Source of the DNA: Paenibacillus sinopodophylli
GTDB lineage: Bacteria > Bacillota > Bacilli > Paenibacillales > Paenibacillaceae
Assembly (NCBI RefSeq): GCF_005930355.1
Contig: NZ_VDBO01000005.1
Coordinates: 124,001 to 188,000, forward strand
Length of the DNA stretch: 64,000 nt
Reading direction: 5' to 3'
Both the position numbers and the translations under genes were made by a program. Positions within the stretch are counted from its first letter, which is position 1. Each line of letters begins with the position of its first letter. Of this stretch, positions 24,209 through 33,921 are shown one piece after another. The notes below the pieces were generated by a model. The model did not search any database. It had not been told where the DNA came from and saw only the letters and a list, made by a program, of their open reading frames with translations.

Positions 24209-26308
24209 ATGAACTACACTAAAAAATTCGTATCCACTTTATTGATTACAGTTATGTTGTTGCCATCGACTCAAGCGGCGTTTGGTGCATCAGAAACTTC
24301 GAAAACGGATATTCAGGGAACATGGGCCGAAAGTCAGGTATCTGATTGGATCGACAAAGGATATGTTACAGGTTATGAAGACGGCAGCTTCAAACCGAAT
24401 AATACGATATCCAGAGCAGAATTCATCGCCTTAATTAACCGTTCCTATGGTTTTACGGAAACAGCAGATGTTTCCTTCAGCGATGTCGCTTCATCTAGTT
24501 GGATATATACCGAGGTTTCCAAAGCTATGAAAGCAGGCTACATTAAGGGTTATGCAGATGGAACATTTGGTGCAACTAAACCAATCAGCAGGCAGGAAGC
24601 TGCAGTTATCGTAAATCGCCTTCTAAATCTAACAAATACAGATAGTAAAGAAGCTAACTTTACAGACTCAAGTTCTATAGCCTCTTGGGCTAAGGAAGCC
24701 GTTGACGCTGCAGCAGCAAATGGTGTTATACAAGGCTATGCCAATAATACTGACTTCAAACCCCATCAACCTCTTACACGTGCTGAAGCGGTAGTCGTAT
24801 TATATCGTTCAGTTACTGTGAGAGAAACATTAGGGAGCACACCAACTCCTACGCCAACACCGACAGCAACACCGACAGCAACACCGATAGCAACACCGAT
24901 AGCAACACCACCAGCAACGTCAACACCAGCTCCGACGGCAACTCCAATAGATACAACAGCACCTACTCTATCGGGTGTAACGGTGGGGTCAATCTCACTT
25001 GGGGATGACGTAAATGGGTTAAGCAATGAGAATGGATATTTATATCTTGTTCCTTCAACAACTGTTGCAACCCTCACAGGTCTAAACCAGGCTGTGGATG
25101 CATCGATAGGTACAAAGCTATCCGCAGAAGCAGGCGTAAATGCAACCATTAAGACAGTAGGATTAGGCTTAGGTCATTATGTTGTATATGCAGTAGATGC
25201 TTCTAACAATATATCTATCGCTTCGGGCGAAATCGTAATTAGTAAGAAGCAGCTGACTGTTGCGAATCCAGCGACGCTGACAGCGGTCAAAATGTATGAT
25301 GGGACGAATTCGACGTCTGTAACAGCAGGTTCATTAATCGATGTCGTTGGTGATGATTCGGTTACTGTAAACGCAGTAGCTTCTTACAATGACGCAGCAG
25401 TAGGAACAGGCAAAACCGTAACGGTGGTTTATACATTAAGCGGTGCAGATGCAGGTAATTATATGGCACCAGTAAACTACACAACAAATACAGCAGCCAT
25501 TACACCTGCTCAATTAACGATTGAAGACCCAGAATTATCACTTTCAGAATCAGAAGCTGGTGATTCAGTAGTATCAGCAGTTGCAGGTGGATTAGTTGGA
25601 ATAGTTGCGAATGAAGATGTGACAGTGAGTGTTGAAGTGACTTACGATACATCAGCTATAGTTCATGCTAGACCATTAACTGTAAAATACACAATATCGG
25701 GATCTGATCGTGCCAATTACTTGGCGCCTACAGACAATACGAACTACATGGCCTATGTACAATACCACGAAGATACAGGTATGATGATTGATCTGATAAA
25801 AACGTCCAAAGTGTATGATGGAACTAAGTCATCAGTCGTATTAGCAGGATCTAGAGTTGGATCGTGTGAATATGTAGGGATATGTCCTGGGGATGACGCG
25901 ACAGTACTTGGATTAGGTGTTTATAGTGACGAAAACGTTGGCACTAACAAGACGATAGACGTGTCGTACACAGTTGTAGGAGCAGATTCTATTAACTATG
26001 GGGCTCCAGCCCCTATTGCAGTAACTACAGGTGTAATTACAGCTCGACAATTATCGATTTCATCACCTACAGTAATAGCCAAGGTGTATGATGGCAATGC
26101 AACAGCAATTGTAATACCGGGTACATTAATTAATGTTGTTAGTGGTGATGATGTCACGGTGCATGCGGTAGCCACTTACAATAACGCAGAAGTAGGAACC
26201 CATAAACAAATAATAATCGTTTATACGCTCACTGGGGAAGATGCAGGGAATTATCTTGCACCTGCAAGCACTAAATTTGATAATGGTGAAATCATAGCTG
26301 GCGTTTAA
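24209..26308 (+). CDS. SLH-anchored surface protein with YDG/MBG repeats
   Basis: A signal peptide covers about residues 1-28 (cleavage near AFGA). Three SLH domains follow (about 32-80, 90-142 and 148-200), which bind pyruvylated secondary cell-wall polymer and hold the protein at the cell surface. A Thr-Pro-rich linker (about 210-252) comes next, then a short Ig-like region. From about residue 345 to the end there are four repeats of the YDG/MBG type (MYDGTNSTSVTAG ... VGDDSVTV ... GADAGNYMAP), the second more diverged. Such repeats are seen in adhesins. GAGGGGG lies about 12 nt upstream of the ATG. It is transcribed alone and ends at a strong terminator. An adhesive or structural surface role is likely; no enzyme domain is seen. 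Confidence 0.88.
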   Translation: MNYTKKFVSTLLITVMLLPSTQAAFGASETSKTDIQGTWAESQVSDWIDKGYVTGYEDGSFKPNNTISRAEFIALINRSYGFTETADVSFSDVASSSWIYTEVSKAMKAGYIKGYADGTFGATKPISRQEAAVIVNRLLNLTNTDSKEANFTDSSSIASWAKEAVDAAAANGVIQGYANNTDFKPHQPLTRAEAVVVLYRSVTVRETLGSTPTPTPTPTATPTATPIATPIATPPATSTPAPTATPIDTTAPTLSGVTVGSISLGDDVNGLSNENGYLYLVPSTTVATLTGLNQAVDASIGTKLSAEAGVNATIKTVGLGLGHYVVYAVDASNNISIASGEIVISKKQLTVANPATLTAVKMYDGTNSTSVTAGSLIDVVGDDSVTVNAVASYNDAAVGTGKTVTVVYTLSGADAGNYMAPVNYTTNTAAITPAQLTIEDPELSLSESEAGDSVVSAVAGGLVGIVANEDVTVSVEVTYDTSAIVHARPLTVKYTISGSDRANYLAPTDNTNYMAYVQYHEDTGMMIDLIKTSKVYDGTKSSVVLAGSRVGSCEYVGICPGDDATVLGLGVYSDENVGTNKTIDVSYTVVGADSINYGAPAPIAVTTGVITARQLSISSPTVIAKVYDGNATAIVIPGTLINVVSGDDVTVHAVATYNNAEVGTHKQIIIVYTLTGEDAGNYLAPASTKFDNGEIIAGV
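24838..24960 (+). repeat. In-gene repeat encoding Thr-Pro linker
   Basis: Tandem copies of a roughly 12-bp unit (ACACCGACAGCA and variants) encode the Thr-Pro-Ala-Thr linker between the SLH and YDG parts. The length may vary between strains by slippage. Confidence 0.75.
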
Positions 26309-26333
26309 TAGCTAAAAGAAATCACCAACCAAT

Positions 26334-26376
26334 AAGAGACTGTTCAAAAAGGAATCCCTTTTGAGCAGTCTCTTTT
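26334..26376. terminator. Bidirectional terminator between SLH gene and araR
   Basis: AAGAGACTG-TTCAAAAAGG pairs with CCTTTTGAG-CAGTCTCTT around a short loop, followed by TTTT on the plus strand. It serves both convergent genes. Confidence 0.85.
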
Positions 26377-26390
26377 ACGTTTCGCCGTTG

Positions 26391-27482
26391 CTATTCCACT
26401 TCAATCTGTTTTACGGTTTCGCCTTCAATTAATACAGGCTGGTAGTAGGTGGTGGTGGGCAAGTCTTTTTTGCCTTGTAAGTTTTTAATGACCCAGTCCG
26501 CTGCGTCGCGACCCATTTGTTCTTGGGGGTGCGTCAATGTCGTTAGCTTAATATTGGCGTTTTTGGCGATATAGGAATTGTCCTGGCCAATGATGGATAG
26601 ATCGTCTGGAATGGAAATTCCGAGCTCTCTGCAGACATTAACGACTTCCAAGCCTACCTCATCGTTATAACAGACAAGCGCAGTCAATTCATCACGATTA
26701 TCGTTCAGATATACCTCTAAGTTAGCGGAAAGATCAGACTTTGTTGAAGTATCGAAAGAAAGCACATGCTCTTGCTGGAACCGAAGCTTAGCTTCTCCCA
26801 GTGCTTTAATAAATCCCTTCATACGAAACTTTCCTTGCAAATCATCCATTTTGGCAATGATGCCGATCTGAGTATGTCCTTTGGCAATAAGCTCTCTGGT
26901 TGCTAGATAGCTGGACTGTACATCATCCAGACAGAAGAAAGGCACTTCCAATTCTTCATAATAGGCATTGATCATCGTGAATGGAACATCCTGCTCCTTG
27001 AAAGACAGATAGTAAGCAATATTGGGGTTGTACACATTGCTTCTAGTAGGTTCTATAATGAGCCCATCCACGCCGTAGGACAGCATCATTTCTAATGCTT
27101 TTTTTTCCTGATTGATATCATTATTTGTACTGGCTAGCAGCAAGGAATAGTTATCTTCATTTAATCGGCTCTCAATGCCGCGGATAATAGAGGGGAAGAT
27201 ATAATCCGAGATATAGGTGGTGATGACGCCGATCGTTTTATTCATCGTCTTCGTACCTGTTCTGGATCGATATTGACTGCTGACGTACGTGCCGGAGCCC
27301 CTCTCGCTTCGCAGGAATCCCTCGTTCGATAACTCAAGTAATGCCTTCCGAACCGTCTGCCGGCTTACGTTGTAGCTCTCCTGCAAAGCGAGCTCCGAAG
27401 GGATCTTCTCGCCTGCTTTGTACGTTCCAGAGAGGATATATGTTTTGAGATCATCAATAATGAGCTGGTACTTTGGCTTCAT
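26391..27482 (-). CDS. araR: Arabinose operon repressor AraR (GntR helix-turn-helix plus LacI-type sugar-binding domain)
   Basis: Residues about 1-70 are a GntR winged helix (KIPSELALQESYNVSRQTVRKALLELSNEGFL). From about residue 80 a LacI/GalR-type periplasmic-binding fold follows (IGVITTYISDYIFPSIIRGIE ... DGLIIEPTRSN ... VCYNDEVGLEVVN), ending with an IKLTTLTHPQEQMG strand. This mixed layout is the signature of AraR, which leaves its operators when L-arabinose binds. The ATG at 27482 is preferred over 27503 because only it has a GAAGTGG-like ribosome binding site. It is divergent from araBDA, and an AraR operator lies about 35 bp upstream of its own start, implying autoregulation. Confidence 0.92.
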   Translation of the reverse strand: MKPKYQLIIDDLKTYILSGTYKAGEKIPSELALQESYNVSRQTVRKALLELSNEGFLRSERGSGTYVSSQYRSRTGTKTMNKTIGVITTYISDYIFPSIIRGIESRLNEDNYSLLLASTNNDINQEKKALEMMLSYGVDGLIIEPTRSNVYNPNIAYYLSFKEQDVPFTMINAYYEELEVPFFCLDDVQSSYLATRELIAKGHTQIGIIAKMDDLQGKFRMKGFIKALGEAKLRFQQEHVLSFDTSTKSDLSANLEVYLNDNRDELTALVCYNDEVGLEVVNVCRELGISIPDDLSIIGQDNSYIAKNANIKLTTLTHPQEQMGRDAADWVIKNLQGKKDLPTTTYYQPVLIEGETVKQIEVE

Positions 27483-27515
27483 GTAATCCACTTCTTTCAT
27501 CATTGTTCAAAAAGT

Positions 27516-27525
27516 TGTACGTACA
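27516..27525. promoter_or_regulatory. AraR operator near araR start
   Basis: The palindrome TGTACGTACA (flanked TT...C) matches the core of B. subtilis AraR operators. It is 170 bp from a second copy in the araB promoter, a spacing that would allow looping. Confidence 0.8.
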
Positions 27526-27677
27526 CATTCTAGCATGAATTGCTTGAATTGCAAACGAAGTAGCCATATTTGTGAATATAACCGTACAAGTTGTATCCTT
27601 TTTATGTGTGATCTTTTATTTGAAGAAACAATTGAGGGCATGGTACTAGCTTATGTTAGTATAACTAATCGACTATA

Positions 27678-27706
27678 TTGACAAATGTACGTACAGAAAA
27701 TATACT
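27678..27706 (+). promoter_or_regulatory. araBDA promoter with AraR operator in the spacer
   Basis: TTGACA (27678-27683) and TATACT (27701-27706) are 17 nt apart. The AraR palindrome TGTACGTACA occupies 27686-27695, between the two boxes, so bound AraR would block RNA polymerase directly. Confidence 0.88.
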
Positions 27707-27721
27707 AAGTCTGTCAGTAAG

Positions 27722-27735
27722 AGAAAGCGCCTTCT
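27722..27735 (+). promoter_or_regulatory. Possible cre (CcpA) site in araB leader
   Basis: AGAAAGCGCCTTCT matches the catabolite-responsive element core with about three differences and is nearly palindromic. It lies just downstream of the expected transcription start, where CcpA acts as a roadblock in other sugar operons. Confidence 0.35.
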
Positions 27736-27889
27736 TTCTATCGGAATGAATCATTAACAGCAACAGGGGATCAATCCGACGGGAAGCGGCTAGTATAGAA
27801 ATGATAATCGGCTAGGTTAAATTACGAAATGCAGTCGCTATAAGAGCGATGTAATTTCTGTACAAACCATGAATAGAGAGGGGACATAC

Positions 27890-29512
27890 GTGATCATGAG
27901 TCATGTCGAATGGAAAGAAGCGATAACCAAGGGTGAAACTTCGCTGGGTATCGAGTTTGGATCTACACGGATTAAAGCGGTATTGATCGATCGTCGTTTC
28001 GAGACTATTGCATCGGGAAGCTTCGAGTGGGAAAATCTGTTGAAAGACGGATACTGGACGTACAACCAGGAGGATATTATAACAGGGCTCCAAACCGCCT
28101 ATCGTGAATTGAAGCAGGAAGTGGAACGTCATTACGGAGTCACTCTCAAGGCCGTCGGTTCAATCGGATTTTCAGCAATGATGCATGGCTATATGGCATT
28201 TGATAACACAGGTGAGCTGCTAGTTCCGTTTCGGACTTGGCGTAATGCGACAACCGGCGCGGCAGCAAAGGAACTAACGGAATTATTCCAATTTAATATT
28301 CCTGAGCGCTGGAGTATCGCCCACTTATACCAAGCCATTTTAAACAAAGAGGAGCATGTGCCTCGCATTGATTTCGTAACGACGTTGGCCGGCTATATTC
28401 AATGGCTGCTAACCGGTAATAAAGTAATCGGCATCGGAGATGCTTCCGGCATCTTCCCTATAGATGAATCCACTCATAATTACCATCCAACGATGGTTAA
28501 GCAATTCGACGAATTAATTGCAGCCAAAGGCTATTCGTTGAAGCTTGAGGATATTCTTCCGAAAGTGTCTCTCGCAGGCGAGCAAGCTGGCGAGCTAACG
28601 GCAGCGGGTGCCGCTGTTCTTGACCCAGCCGGGGATTTGCAATTCGGTATTCCGCTTTGTCCACCAGAAGGCGATGCCGGCACAGGCATGGTTGCGACGA
28701 ATAGCGTCAAGAAGCGTACGGGGAATATCTCCGTGGGTACTTCCGTATTTGCGATGATTGTATTGGAGAAAGAATTATCCAAGGTTTATCCAGAGATCGA
28801 CATGGTAACGACGCCGAACGGCAGTCCGGTTGGTATGGTGCATGCCAACAACTGCTCCAGTGATCTTAACGCATGGATGGGATTGTTCCGTGAATTCTCA
28901 GATGCGATGGGTTTCAATGCAGATTCCAGCAAATTGTTCAGCGTGCTGTTGAATAAGGCATTGGAAGCCGACCCGGATGGTGGCGGTTTGCTTAGCTACG
29001 GTTATCTCTCGGGCGAGAATATTACGGGAATCGATAAAGGCAGACCGTTGTTCGTTCGTTCTCCTGAAAGCAACTTTAATCTAGCTAATTTCATGCGAAC
29101 GCACTTATTCTCTGCTTTTGGAGCATTGAAGCTCGGAATGGATATCCTGACCGAAAACGAACAGGTTGCCATTGACAGCATCTTGGCACATGGTGGTCTC
29201 TTCAAAACTCCGGTTGTTGGTCAAAAAGCGTTGGCTGCTGCGCTGAACGTACCGATCTCAGTGATGTCGACTGCCGGTGAAGGCGGGGCATGGGGCATGG
29301 CGCTACTAGCTTCCTACATGACCAACAAGGATCAAGAAGAGAGTCTCGATGAGTTTCTTGAGCAGAAAGTGTTTAAAGATGCTGAAGGTCAGGAGATTAA
29401 ACCGGATGCTACAGATGTGAAAGGGTTCGAAGTATTCATCAAACGATATCAAGCAGGGCTTGCCATCGAACAAGCTGCTGTAGACCATCTGCTAGAGAAC
29501 GGGAGGGACTAA
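27890..29512 (+). CDS. araB: Ribulokinase
   Basis: AraB phosphorylates L-ribulose with ATP in the second step of L-arabinose breakdown. The FGGY-kinase N-terminus [17 protein letters not shown] holds the first phosphate-binding loop. [12 protein letters not shown], a [10 protein letters not shown] segment and a C-terminal [21 protein letters not shown] ... [16 protein letters not shown] complete the two-lobed kinase. Length is close to the Bacillus type. The ATG at 27869 lacks a ribosome binding site. GTG at 27890 is 6 nt from GAGAGGGG and is used here; ATG 27896, two codons later, is the alternative. It is first in araBDA under AraR control. Confidence 0.93.
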   Translation: MIMSHVEWKEAITKGETSLGIEFGSTRIKAVLIDRRFETIASGSFEWENLLKDGYWTYNQEDIITGLQTAYRELKQEVERHYGVTLKAVGSIGFSAMMHGYMAFDNTGELLVPFRTWRNATTGAAAKELTELFQFNIPERWSIAHLYQAILNKEEHVPRIDFVTTLAGYIQWLLTGNKVIGIGDASGIFPIDESTHNYHPTMVKQFDELIAAKGYSLKLEDILPKVSLAGEQAGELTAAGAAVLDPAGDLQFGIPLCPPEGDAGTGMVATNSVKKRTGNISVGTSVFAMIVLEKELSKVYPEIDMVTTPNGSPVGMVHANNCSSDLNAWMGLFREFSDAMGFNADSSKLFSVLLNKALEADPDGGGLLSYGYLSGENITGIDKGRPLFVRSPESNFNLANFMRTHLFSAFGALKLGMDILTENEQVAIDSILAHGGLFKTPVVGQKALAAALNVPISVMSTAGEGGAWGMALLASYMTNKDQEESLDEFLEQKVFKDAEGQEIKPDATDVKGFEVFIKRYQAGLAIEQAAVDHLLENGRD

Positions 29513-29514
29513 CG

Positions 29515-30210
29515 TTGTTAGAACAATTGAAAGAAGAAGTATATCAGGCGAATCTGGATTTGCCTAAGCACGGACTCGTGAAATTTACTTGGGGCAATGC
29601 GAGCGCCATTGATCGGGAAAGCGGCCTGTTCGTGATCAAGCCGAGTGGAGTTAGCTATGAGAAGATGAAACCGAGCGACATGGTCGTTGTGGATCTCGAT
29701 GGTAAGGTAGTCGAGGGAGAGATGAGACCATCCTCTGATACCGCAACTCACGCCGTATTGTACAAACGCTATTCGCAGATTGGCGGCATCGTGCATACTC
29801 ACTCGACCTGGGCAACGATCTGGGCGCAAGCGGGACTTGATGTGCCTGTAATGGGAACAACGCATGCAGACACCTTCTATGGTGCGGTACCTTGCGCACG
29901 GTTCTTGAACCAAGAAGAGGTTGACCGAGGCTACGAAGCGGAGACGGGTCACGTTATTATTGAAGAGTTCGAGAAACGCGGATTGGATGTCATGGCGATC
30001 CCGGCCGTCTTGCTTCAGGGACATGCGCCTTTCACTTGGGGGAAAGACGTGAAGTCGGCGGTTGTGAACAGCGTCGTACTGGAGGAAGTATGCAAAATGA
30101 ATCTGTATGCGCGTCAGTTAAACCATTTCGCCAAAGAATTGCCACAAGGCATTCTGGATAAGCACTATCTCCGGAAGCATGGGAAAGATGCCTACTACGG
30201 GCAGAAGTAA
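29515..30210 (+). CDS. araD: L-ribulose-5-phosphate 4-epimerase
   Basis: AraD converts L-ribulose 5-phosphate to D-xylulose 5-phosphate, feeding arabinose carbon into the pentose phosphate pathway. This is a class II aldolase/adducin-type zinc enzyme of 231 residues, the usual size. Hallmarks are KFTWGNASAIDRESGLFVIKPSGV, the catalytic SSDTATHAVLY, and the zinc ligands in GGIVHTHSTWATIWAQ and the later LLQGHAPFTWG. The start is TTG, 7 nt after GGGAGGG and 2 nt after the araB stop, so translation is probably coupled. Confidence 0.95.
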   Translation: MLEQLKEEVYQANLDLPKHGLVKFTWGNASAIDRESGLFVIKPSGVSYEKMKPSDMVVVDLDGKVVEGEMRPSSDTATHAVLYKRYSQIGGIVHTHSTWATIWAQAGLDVPVMGTTHADTFYGAVPCARFLNQEEVDRGYEAETGHVIIEEFEKRGLDVMAIPAVLLQGHAPFTWGKDVKSAVVNSVVLEEVCKMNLYARQLNHFAKELPQGILDKHYLRKHGKDAYYGQK

Positions 30211-30252
30211 TCGCCTTACCTACTATAAAACTTAGAAAAGAGGATGAATAAG

Positions 30253-31677
30253 ATGTCAGTAACAGCAGCTAAACAATTTTGGTTTGTCGTAGGTTCGCAG
30301 CATTTGTACGGGGAAGAGGCACTAGCAGAAGTAAAAGCACATGCACAGACGATGACGGATGCTTTGAATAACAGCGGTGTGCTCCCTTATCCGGTTGTGT
30401 TGCAGGATCTGGCTGTCAGCGCAGATAAAATTACAAGCATTCTAAAAGAGGTTAACTATCGCGATGAAGTAGCTGGTGTGATCACTTGGATGCACACATT
30501 CTCGCCTGCAAAAATGTGGATTCGCGGTACGAAATTGCTGCAGAAGCCTTTGCTTCATTTGGCAACTCAGTTCAACGAAAGCATTCCTTGGGCAACGATC
30601 GATATGGACTTCATGAACTTAAACCAAGCGGCTCACGGCGACCGCGAATACGGCTTCATCAATGCCCGCCTGAAGAAACAGAACAAAATCGTCGTAGGCT
30701 ACTGGGAACGTGCCGAGGTGCAGCAGCAAATTGCGGATTGGATGGACGTAGCAGTTGCATATAACGAGAGCTTCAGCATCAAAGTAGCCCGTTTCGGCGA
30801 CAACATGCGTAATGTTGGCGTAACGGAAGGGGACAAGGTTGAAGCGCAAATTCAATTCGGTTGGACTGTGGATTACTTCGGTATCGGCGACCTTGTACAA
30901 TACGTGAATGCTGTTACAGAACAGGAAATCGATGATCTGTTCGCGGAGTATGCGGAGCTCTATCATTTTGACTACGGCACGAATAGCAAAGAGGCTTGGG
31001 AAGCGAGCGTTAAAGTTCAAGTGAGTTATGAAATCGCCATTAAACGTTTCTTGGACGAAAAAGGTTATAATGCTTTCACAACGAACTTCGAGGATTTGCA
31101 TGGCATGAAGCAGCTCCCAGGTCTTGCTGTTCAACGTCTGATGGCGCAAGGCTACGGTTTTGCTGGCGAGGGAGACTGGAAGACAGCAGCGCTTGATCGC
31201 TTGCTGAAAGTGATGAGCCGCAATCAAAACACAGGCTTTATGGAAGATTACACTTACGAGATGGCAGCGGGCCAAGAAGCTATCCTGCAATCTCATATGC
31301 TTGAGGTAGATCCATCCTTGGCGAGCAACAAGCCTACCATTATTGTTTCTCCGCTTGGTATCGGCGATCGTGAAGACCCTGCGCGTCTCGTATTCGACGG
31401 TAAAGCCGGCGATGGCGTCGTTGTATCCATGGCTGACTTCGGCACGCATTATAAATTGCTGATCAACGAGGTTTCTGCATTCGAGCCAACAGTTCCGGCT
31501 CCGAATCTTCCAGTGGCTCGTGTCCTCTGGACGGTTAAGCCGAACTTCCAAGATGGAGTAAGAGCATGGATCGAGAATGGCGGCGGCCACCATACTGTTG
31601 TTTCCTTGAACCTGACGACTGACCAAATCGTGACTTATGCGAAGCTGGTTAACTTGGAATACGTTGTTATTAAGTAA
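30253..31677 (+). CDS. araA: L-arabinose isomerase
   Basis: AraA interconverts L-arabinose and L-ribulose, the first catabolic step. Typical segments are [16 protein letters not shown] at the N-terminus, [31 protein letters not shown], and the metal-site stretch [37 protein letters not shown]. The ATG at 30253 is preferred over 30244, because AGAGG lies about 9 nt from it but overlaps the earlier one. At 474 residues it is slightly shorter than the B. subtilis enzyme. It is third in araBDA, an order different from B. subtilis araABD. A strong terminator follows. Confidence 0.95.
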   Translation: MSVTAAKQFWFVVGSQHLYGEEALAEVKAHAQTMTDALNNSGVLPYPVVLQDLAVSADKITSILKEVNYRDEVAGVITWMHTFSPAKMWIRGTKLLQKPLLHLATQFNESIPWATIDMDFMNLNQAAHGDREYGFINARLKKQNKIVVGYWERAEVQQQIADWMDVAVAYNESFSIKVARFGDNMRNVGVTEGDKVEAQIQFGWTVDYFGIGDLVQYVNAVTEQEIDDLFAEYAELYHFDYGTNSKEAWEASVKVQVSYEIAIKRFLDEKGYNAFTTNFEDLHGMKQLPGLAVQRLMAQGYGFAGEGDWKTAALDRLLKVMSRNQNTGFMEDYTYEMAAGQEAILQSHMLEVDPSLASNKPTIIVSPLGIGDREDPARLVFDGKAGDGVVVSMADFGTHYKLLINEVSAFEPTVPAPNLPVARVLWTVKPNFQDGVRAWIENGGGHHTVVSLNLTTDQIVTYAKLVNLEYVVIK

Positions 31678-31745
31678 TTCGTTATTAAGGTGAGAAGGCA
31701 GCTGAATCGGAGCAATCGTGAGGCGGCCTCCTTAAACCAAATGTA

Positions 31746-31797
31746 AAAACCGTTTCTTTCGTAAATGGATCATCCCATTACGAAGAAACGGTTTTTT
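31746..31797 (+). terminator. Terminator of araBDA
   Basis: A long stem AAACCGTTTCTTCGTAA-type (one bulge) with TTACGAAGAAACGGTTT is followed by TTTTTT. Confidence 0.9.
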
Positions 31798-31898
31798 TAT
31801 AGTACGATATAAGTTCAGCGATCGGAAGAACCATTCACATAGCGGATACTAGCCGAAAAACATGAGTTGAACCTTGTATGCTCATAGGTGATGTCCAA

Positions 31899-32276
31899 TC
31901 ACTGTTGTGATTGAAGGCTCTTTTTCATAATATGGCTTTGGTAAAAATTAATTTTATAATCCAGCATTTGTTCGGTCGTTGTCAGGCTCTCCAACTGCTG
32001 GCGAATGAACGTGCGATGTGTCTCAAGCAATTGAAGTCTGTCCTCACGCGTATGTTCGCCTTCGGCCACAAGCCTGGCGTATTGCTTAATTTGTGCAATG
32101 GACATCTTCGTTTCCTTCAGACGGAGAACAAATCGCAGCCACTCCACATCCGCTTCACGATACACTCGCTCGCCTTGAGCATTGCGATCGGGTGCGACGA
32201 TTCCTTCCGTCTCATAGTAACGAAGCGCATAAGTGCTGATACCGAGTAATTTGGAGAGCTGGCTGATGGCATACAT
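31899..32276 (-). CDS. MerR-family regulator
   Basis: The N-terminal winged helix is typical (ISQLSKLLGISTYALRYYETEGIVAP), followed by the VYREADVEWLRFVLRLKET wing-helix and a C-terminal coiled-coil dimer helix. There is no Cys-rich effector domain, so it is not a metal sensor of the MerR/CueR type and probably senses an organic signal. It is divergent from the SDR gene at 32373. That gene's promoter has the over-long 19-nt spacer that MerR proteins act on by twisting the DNA. Confidence 0.9.
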   Translation of the reverse strand: MYAISQLSKLLGISTYALRYYETEGIVAPDRNAQGERVYREADVEWLRFVLRLKETKMSIAQIKQYARLVAEGEHTREDRLQLLETHRTFIRQQLESLTTTEQMLDYKINFYQSHIMKKSLQSQQ

Positions 32277-32308
32277 AAGTTTCTGCCTCCTGGATATAAT
32301 GAAATCGC

Positions 32309-32339
32309 TTGACTTCTAGTAAACTCTAACCAGTATAAT
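32309..32339 (+). promoter_or_regulatory. MerR-type promoter with 19-nt spacer
   Basis: TTGACT and TATAAT are separated by 19 nt, and the spacer contains the partial dyad CTAGTAAACTCTA. This geometry is the hallmark of MerR-activated promoters and points to the SDR gene as the target. Confidence 0.8.
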
Positions 32340-32372
32340 TCATACTGCAACGAAAAAAAAGGAGGCTACACG

Positions 32373-33134
32373 ATGAAGTATACAGTGATCACAGGAGCAA
32401 GCTCGGGAATTGGATATGAAACGGCGCTGACATTCGCGGCTCGCGGTAAAAACTTGGTTCTGGCGGCGCGGCGTCAAGCAAACCTGGAGGAGCTGCGTTC
32501 TCGGATTGAACATCAATACCCGGATGTGTTGGTCGTCTTGCAAGCTGTAGACTTGTCCGTAGCCGATAACGTCTATGCTTTTTACGAAAGTTTGAAGGAA
32601 TACGAAGTTGAAACTTGGATTAACAACGCTGGCTTCGGCAACTTTGCAACAGTAGGCGAGCAGAAATTGGACAAAATCCAGCAGCTGCTTCACCTCAACA
32701 TTGAGGCGCTGACTATTCTATCTACCTTATTTGTAAGGGAGTATGCTTCGAAAGAAGGCACTCAGCTAATTAATATTTCGTCTGGTGGAGGGTACACGGT
32801 CATTGCTGACGCTGTTACTTACTGCGCCTCCAAGTTTTATGTGAGTGCATTCACAGAGGGACTTGCGCTTGAATTGAAGGCTAAAGGATTGCCGATGCAG
32901 GCGAAGGTGCTTGCACCAGCCGCGACAGAGACGGAATTCGTCTTGCGTTCACGGGATGTCGATCAGTTTGAATATAAGGGTGCCGTGCCCAAATACCATA
33001 CAGCGAAAGAGATGGCAGGTTTCTTGCTGGAGCTTTACGATAGTGAGAAGATTGTCGGAATTGTTGACGGACTGACGTATGAGTTTCATCTGAAGGACCC
33101 GATTTTTCAACATGCGACGATGGCTAGGCGTTAA
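32373..33134 (+). CDS. Short-chain dehydrogenase/reductase
   Basis: This is a classical SDR of 253 residues. It has the NAD(P)-binding TGASSGIG at residues 7-14, NNAG at 84-87, Ser near 136-137, and the catalytic Y150-x-x-x-K154 (YCASK). AARR after the second strand suggests NADP preference. The ATG follows AAAGGAGG by about 8 nt. The divergent MerR regulator presumably induces it in response to a toxic carbonyl or similar compound. The substrate cannot be predicted. Confidence 0.92.
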   Translation: MKYTVITGASSGIGYETALTFAARGKNLVLAARRQANLEELRSRIEHQYPDVLVVLQAVDLSVADNVYAFYESLKEYEVETWINNAGFGNFATVGEQKLDKIQQLLHLNIEALTILSTLFVREYASKEGTQLINISSGGGYTVIADAVTYCASKFYVSAFTEGLALELKAKGLPMQAKVLAPAATETEFVLRSRDVDQFEYKGAVPKYHTAKEMAGFLLELYDSEKIVGIVDGLTYEFHLKDPIFQHATMARR

Positions 33135-33263
33135 GGAAAGACACTGCTGTTTCCTTCCATGAGCCATAACATCAGGTTGGTGAAAATGATGGATATTATT
33201 TCAGATAAACCTCTAGCTCACTACTTATGCTATAATTTGGGTATTGGGATAGGGGGATGAATC

Positions 33264-33665
33264 ATGGAGGTTCGATTAGAAGGTATTACTGTGCTAGCTA
33301 ACGATGTATCTGCATTAGCAGCATTCTATCGAGATGTCATCGGATTTAAAGTAGTCATCGAAGAGGGGCATTATGTGGAATTCGACAATAAGGGAGTTCG
33401 CATCGCGATATGCGCCAGACCGTTAATGGCTGACAATACGAATATGCATCATTCCTTTATCGAAGAACGCAAAGGTCAGTCTTTCGAGCTGAACTTTGAA
33501 TGTCAATCTCCTAAGGCTGTTTATGATCTATATGAACAGTTCGTATCGAAAGGCGCCATTGCTATTACTGAGCCAAAGAGCGTGTCTTGGGGTCATACAG
33601 TTGGATTTTTCGCAGATCCAGAAGGCAATATCCATTCTCTCTTCGCGGTCAATACAGCGGAATAA
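33264..33665 (+). CDS. VOC-family protein (glyoxalase/bleomycin-resistance fold)
   Basis: This 133-residue protein has the paired beta-alpha-beta-beta-beta modules of the vicinal-oxygen-chelate superfamily. Signature stretches are DVSALAAFYRDVIGFKVV, HYVEFDNKGVRIAI and the closing SWGHTVGFFADPEGNIHSLF with the metal-ligand Glu. AGGGGGA precedes the ATG by about 7 nt. It could act in detoxification or as a dioxygenase, but the subfamily is not clear. It is followed by its own terminator. Confidence 0.88.
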   Translation: MEVRLEGITVLANDVSALAAFYRDVIGFKVVIEEGHYVEFDNKGVRIAICARPLMADNTNMHHSFIEERKGQSFELNFECQSPKAVYDLYEQFVSKGAIAITEPKSVSWGHTVGFFADPEGNIHSLFAVNTAE

Positions 33666-33718
33666 GCAGAGATTTAACACAGCATGAGTTTATCTCCAAT
33701 TATATGTTTTTAATAGGT

Positions 33719-33758
33719 GCACCTAATCGTTCTTTACTGGACGATTGGGTGCTTTTTT
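33719..33758 (+). terminator. Terminator after the VOC gene
   Basis: The stem GCACCTAATCG/CGATTGGGTGC (one A.G mismatch), loop of 12 nt, then TTTTTT. Confidence 0.88.
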
Positions 33759-33921
33759 ACGTCATTCTACTATTGCATTTGGTTAGTTGAGCGTGCATAG
33801 CTGGTCCCACAGTACTTTATTTTATATGGCGGCAAAGAAACGGTTCGTTTATACTTATTATATAAAATATGGAATTTAAAGCGGTTAAGTTACAGCGTAT
33901 CCAGTTAAGGGGGATTACAGA

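Noticed and set aside
24838-24960. Tandem repeats considered as a CRISPR-like array
   Set aside because: The 12-bp units are contiguous, in frame and encode a Thr-Pro linker; there are no spacers.
30619-31626. Minus-strand frame of 335 codons opposite araA
   Set aside because: A clear shadow of a highly conserved gene with strong codon bias.
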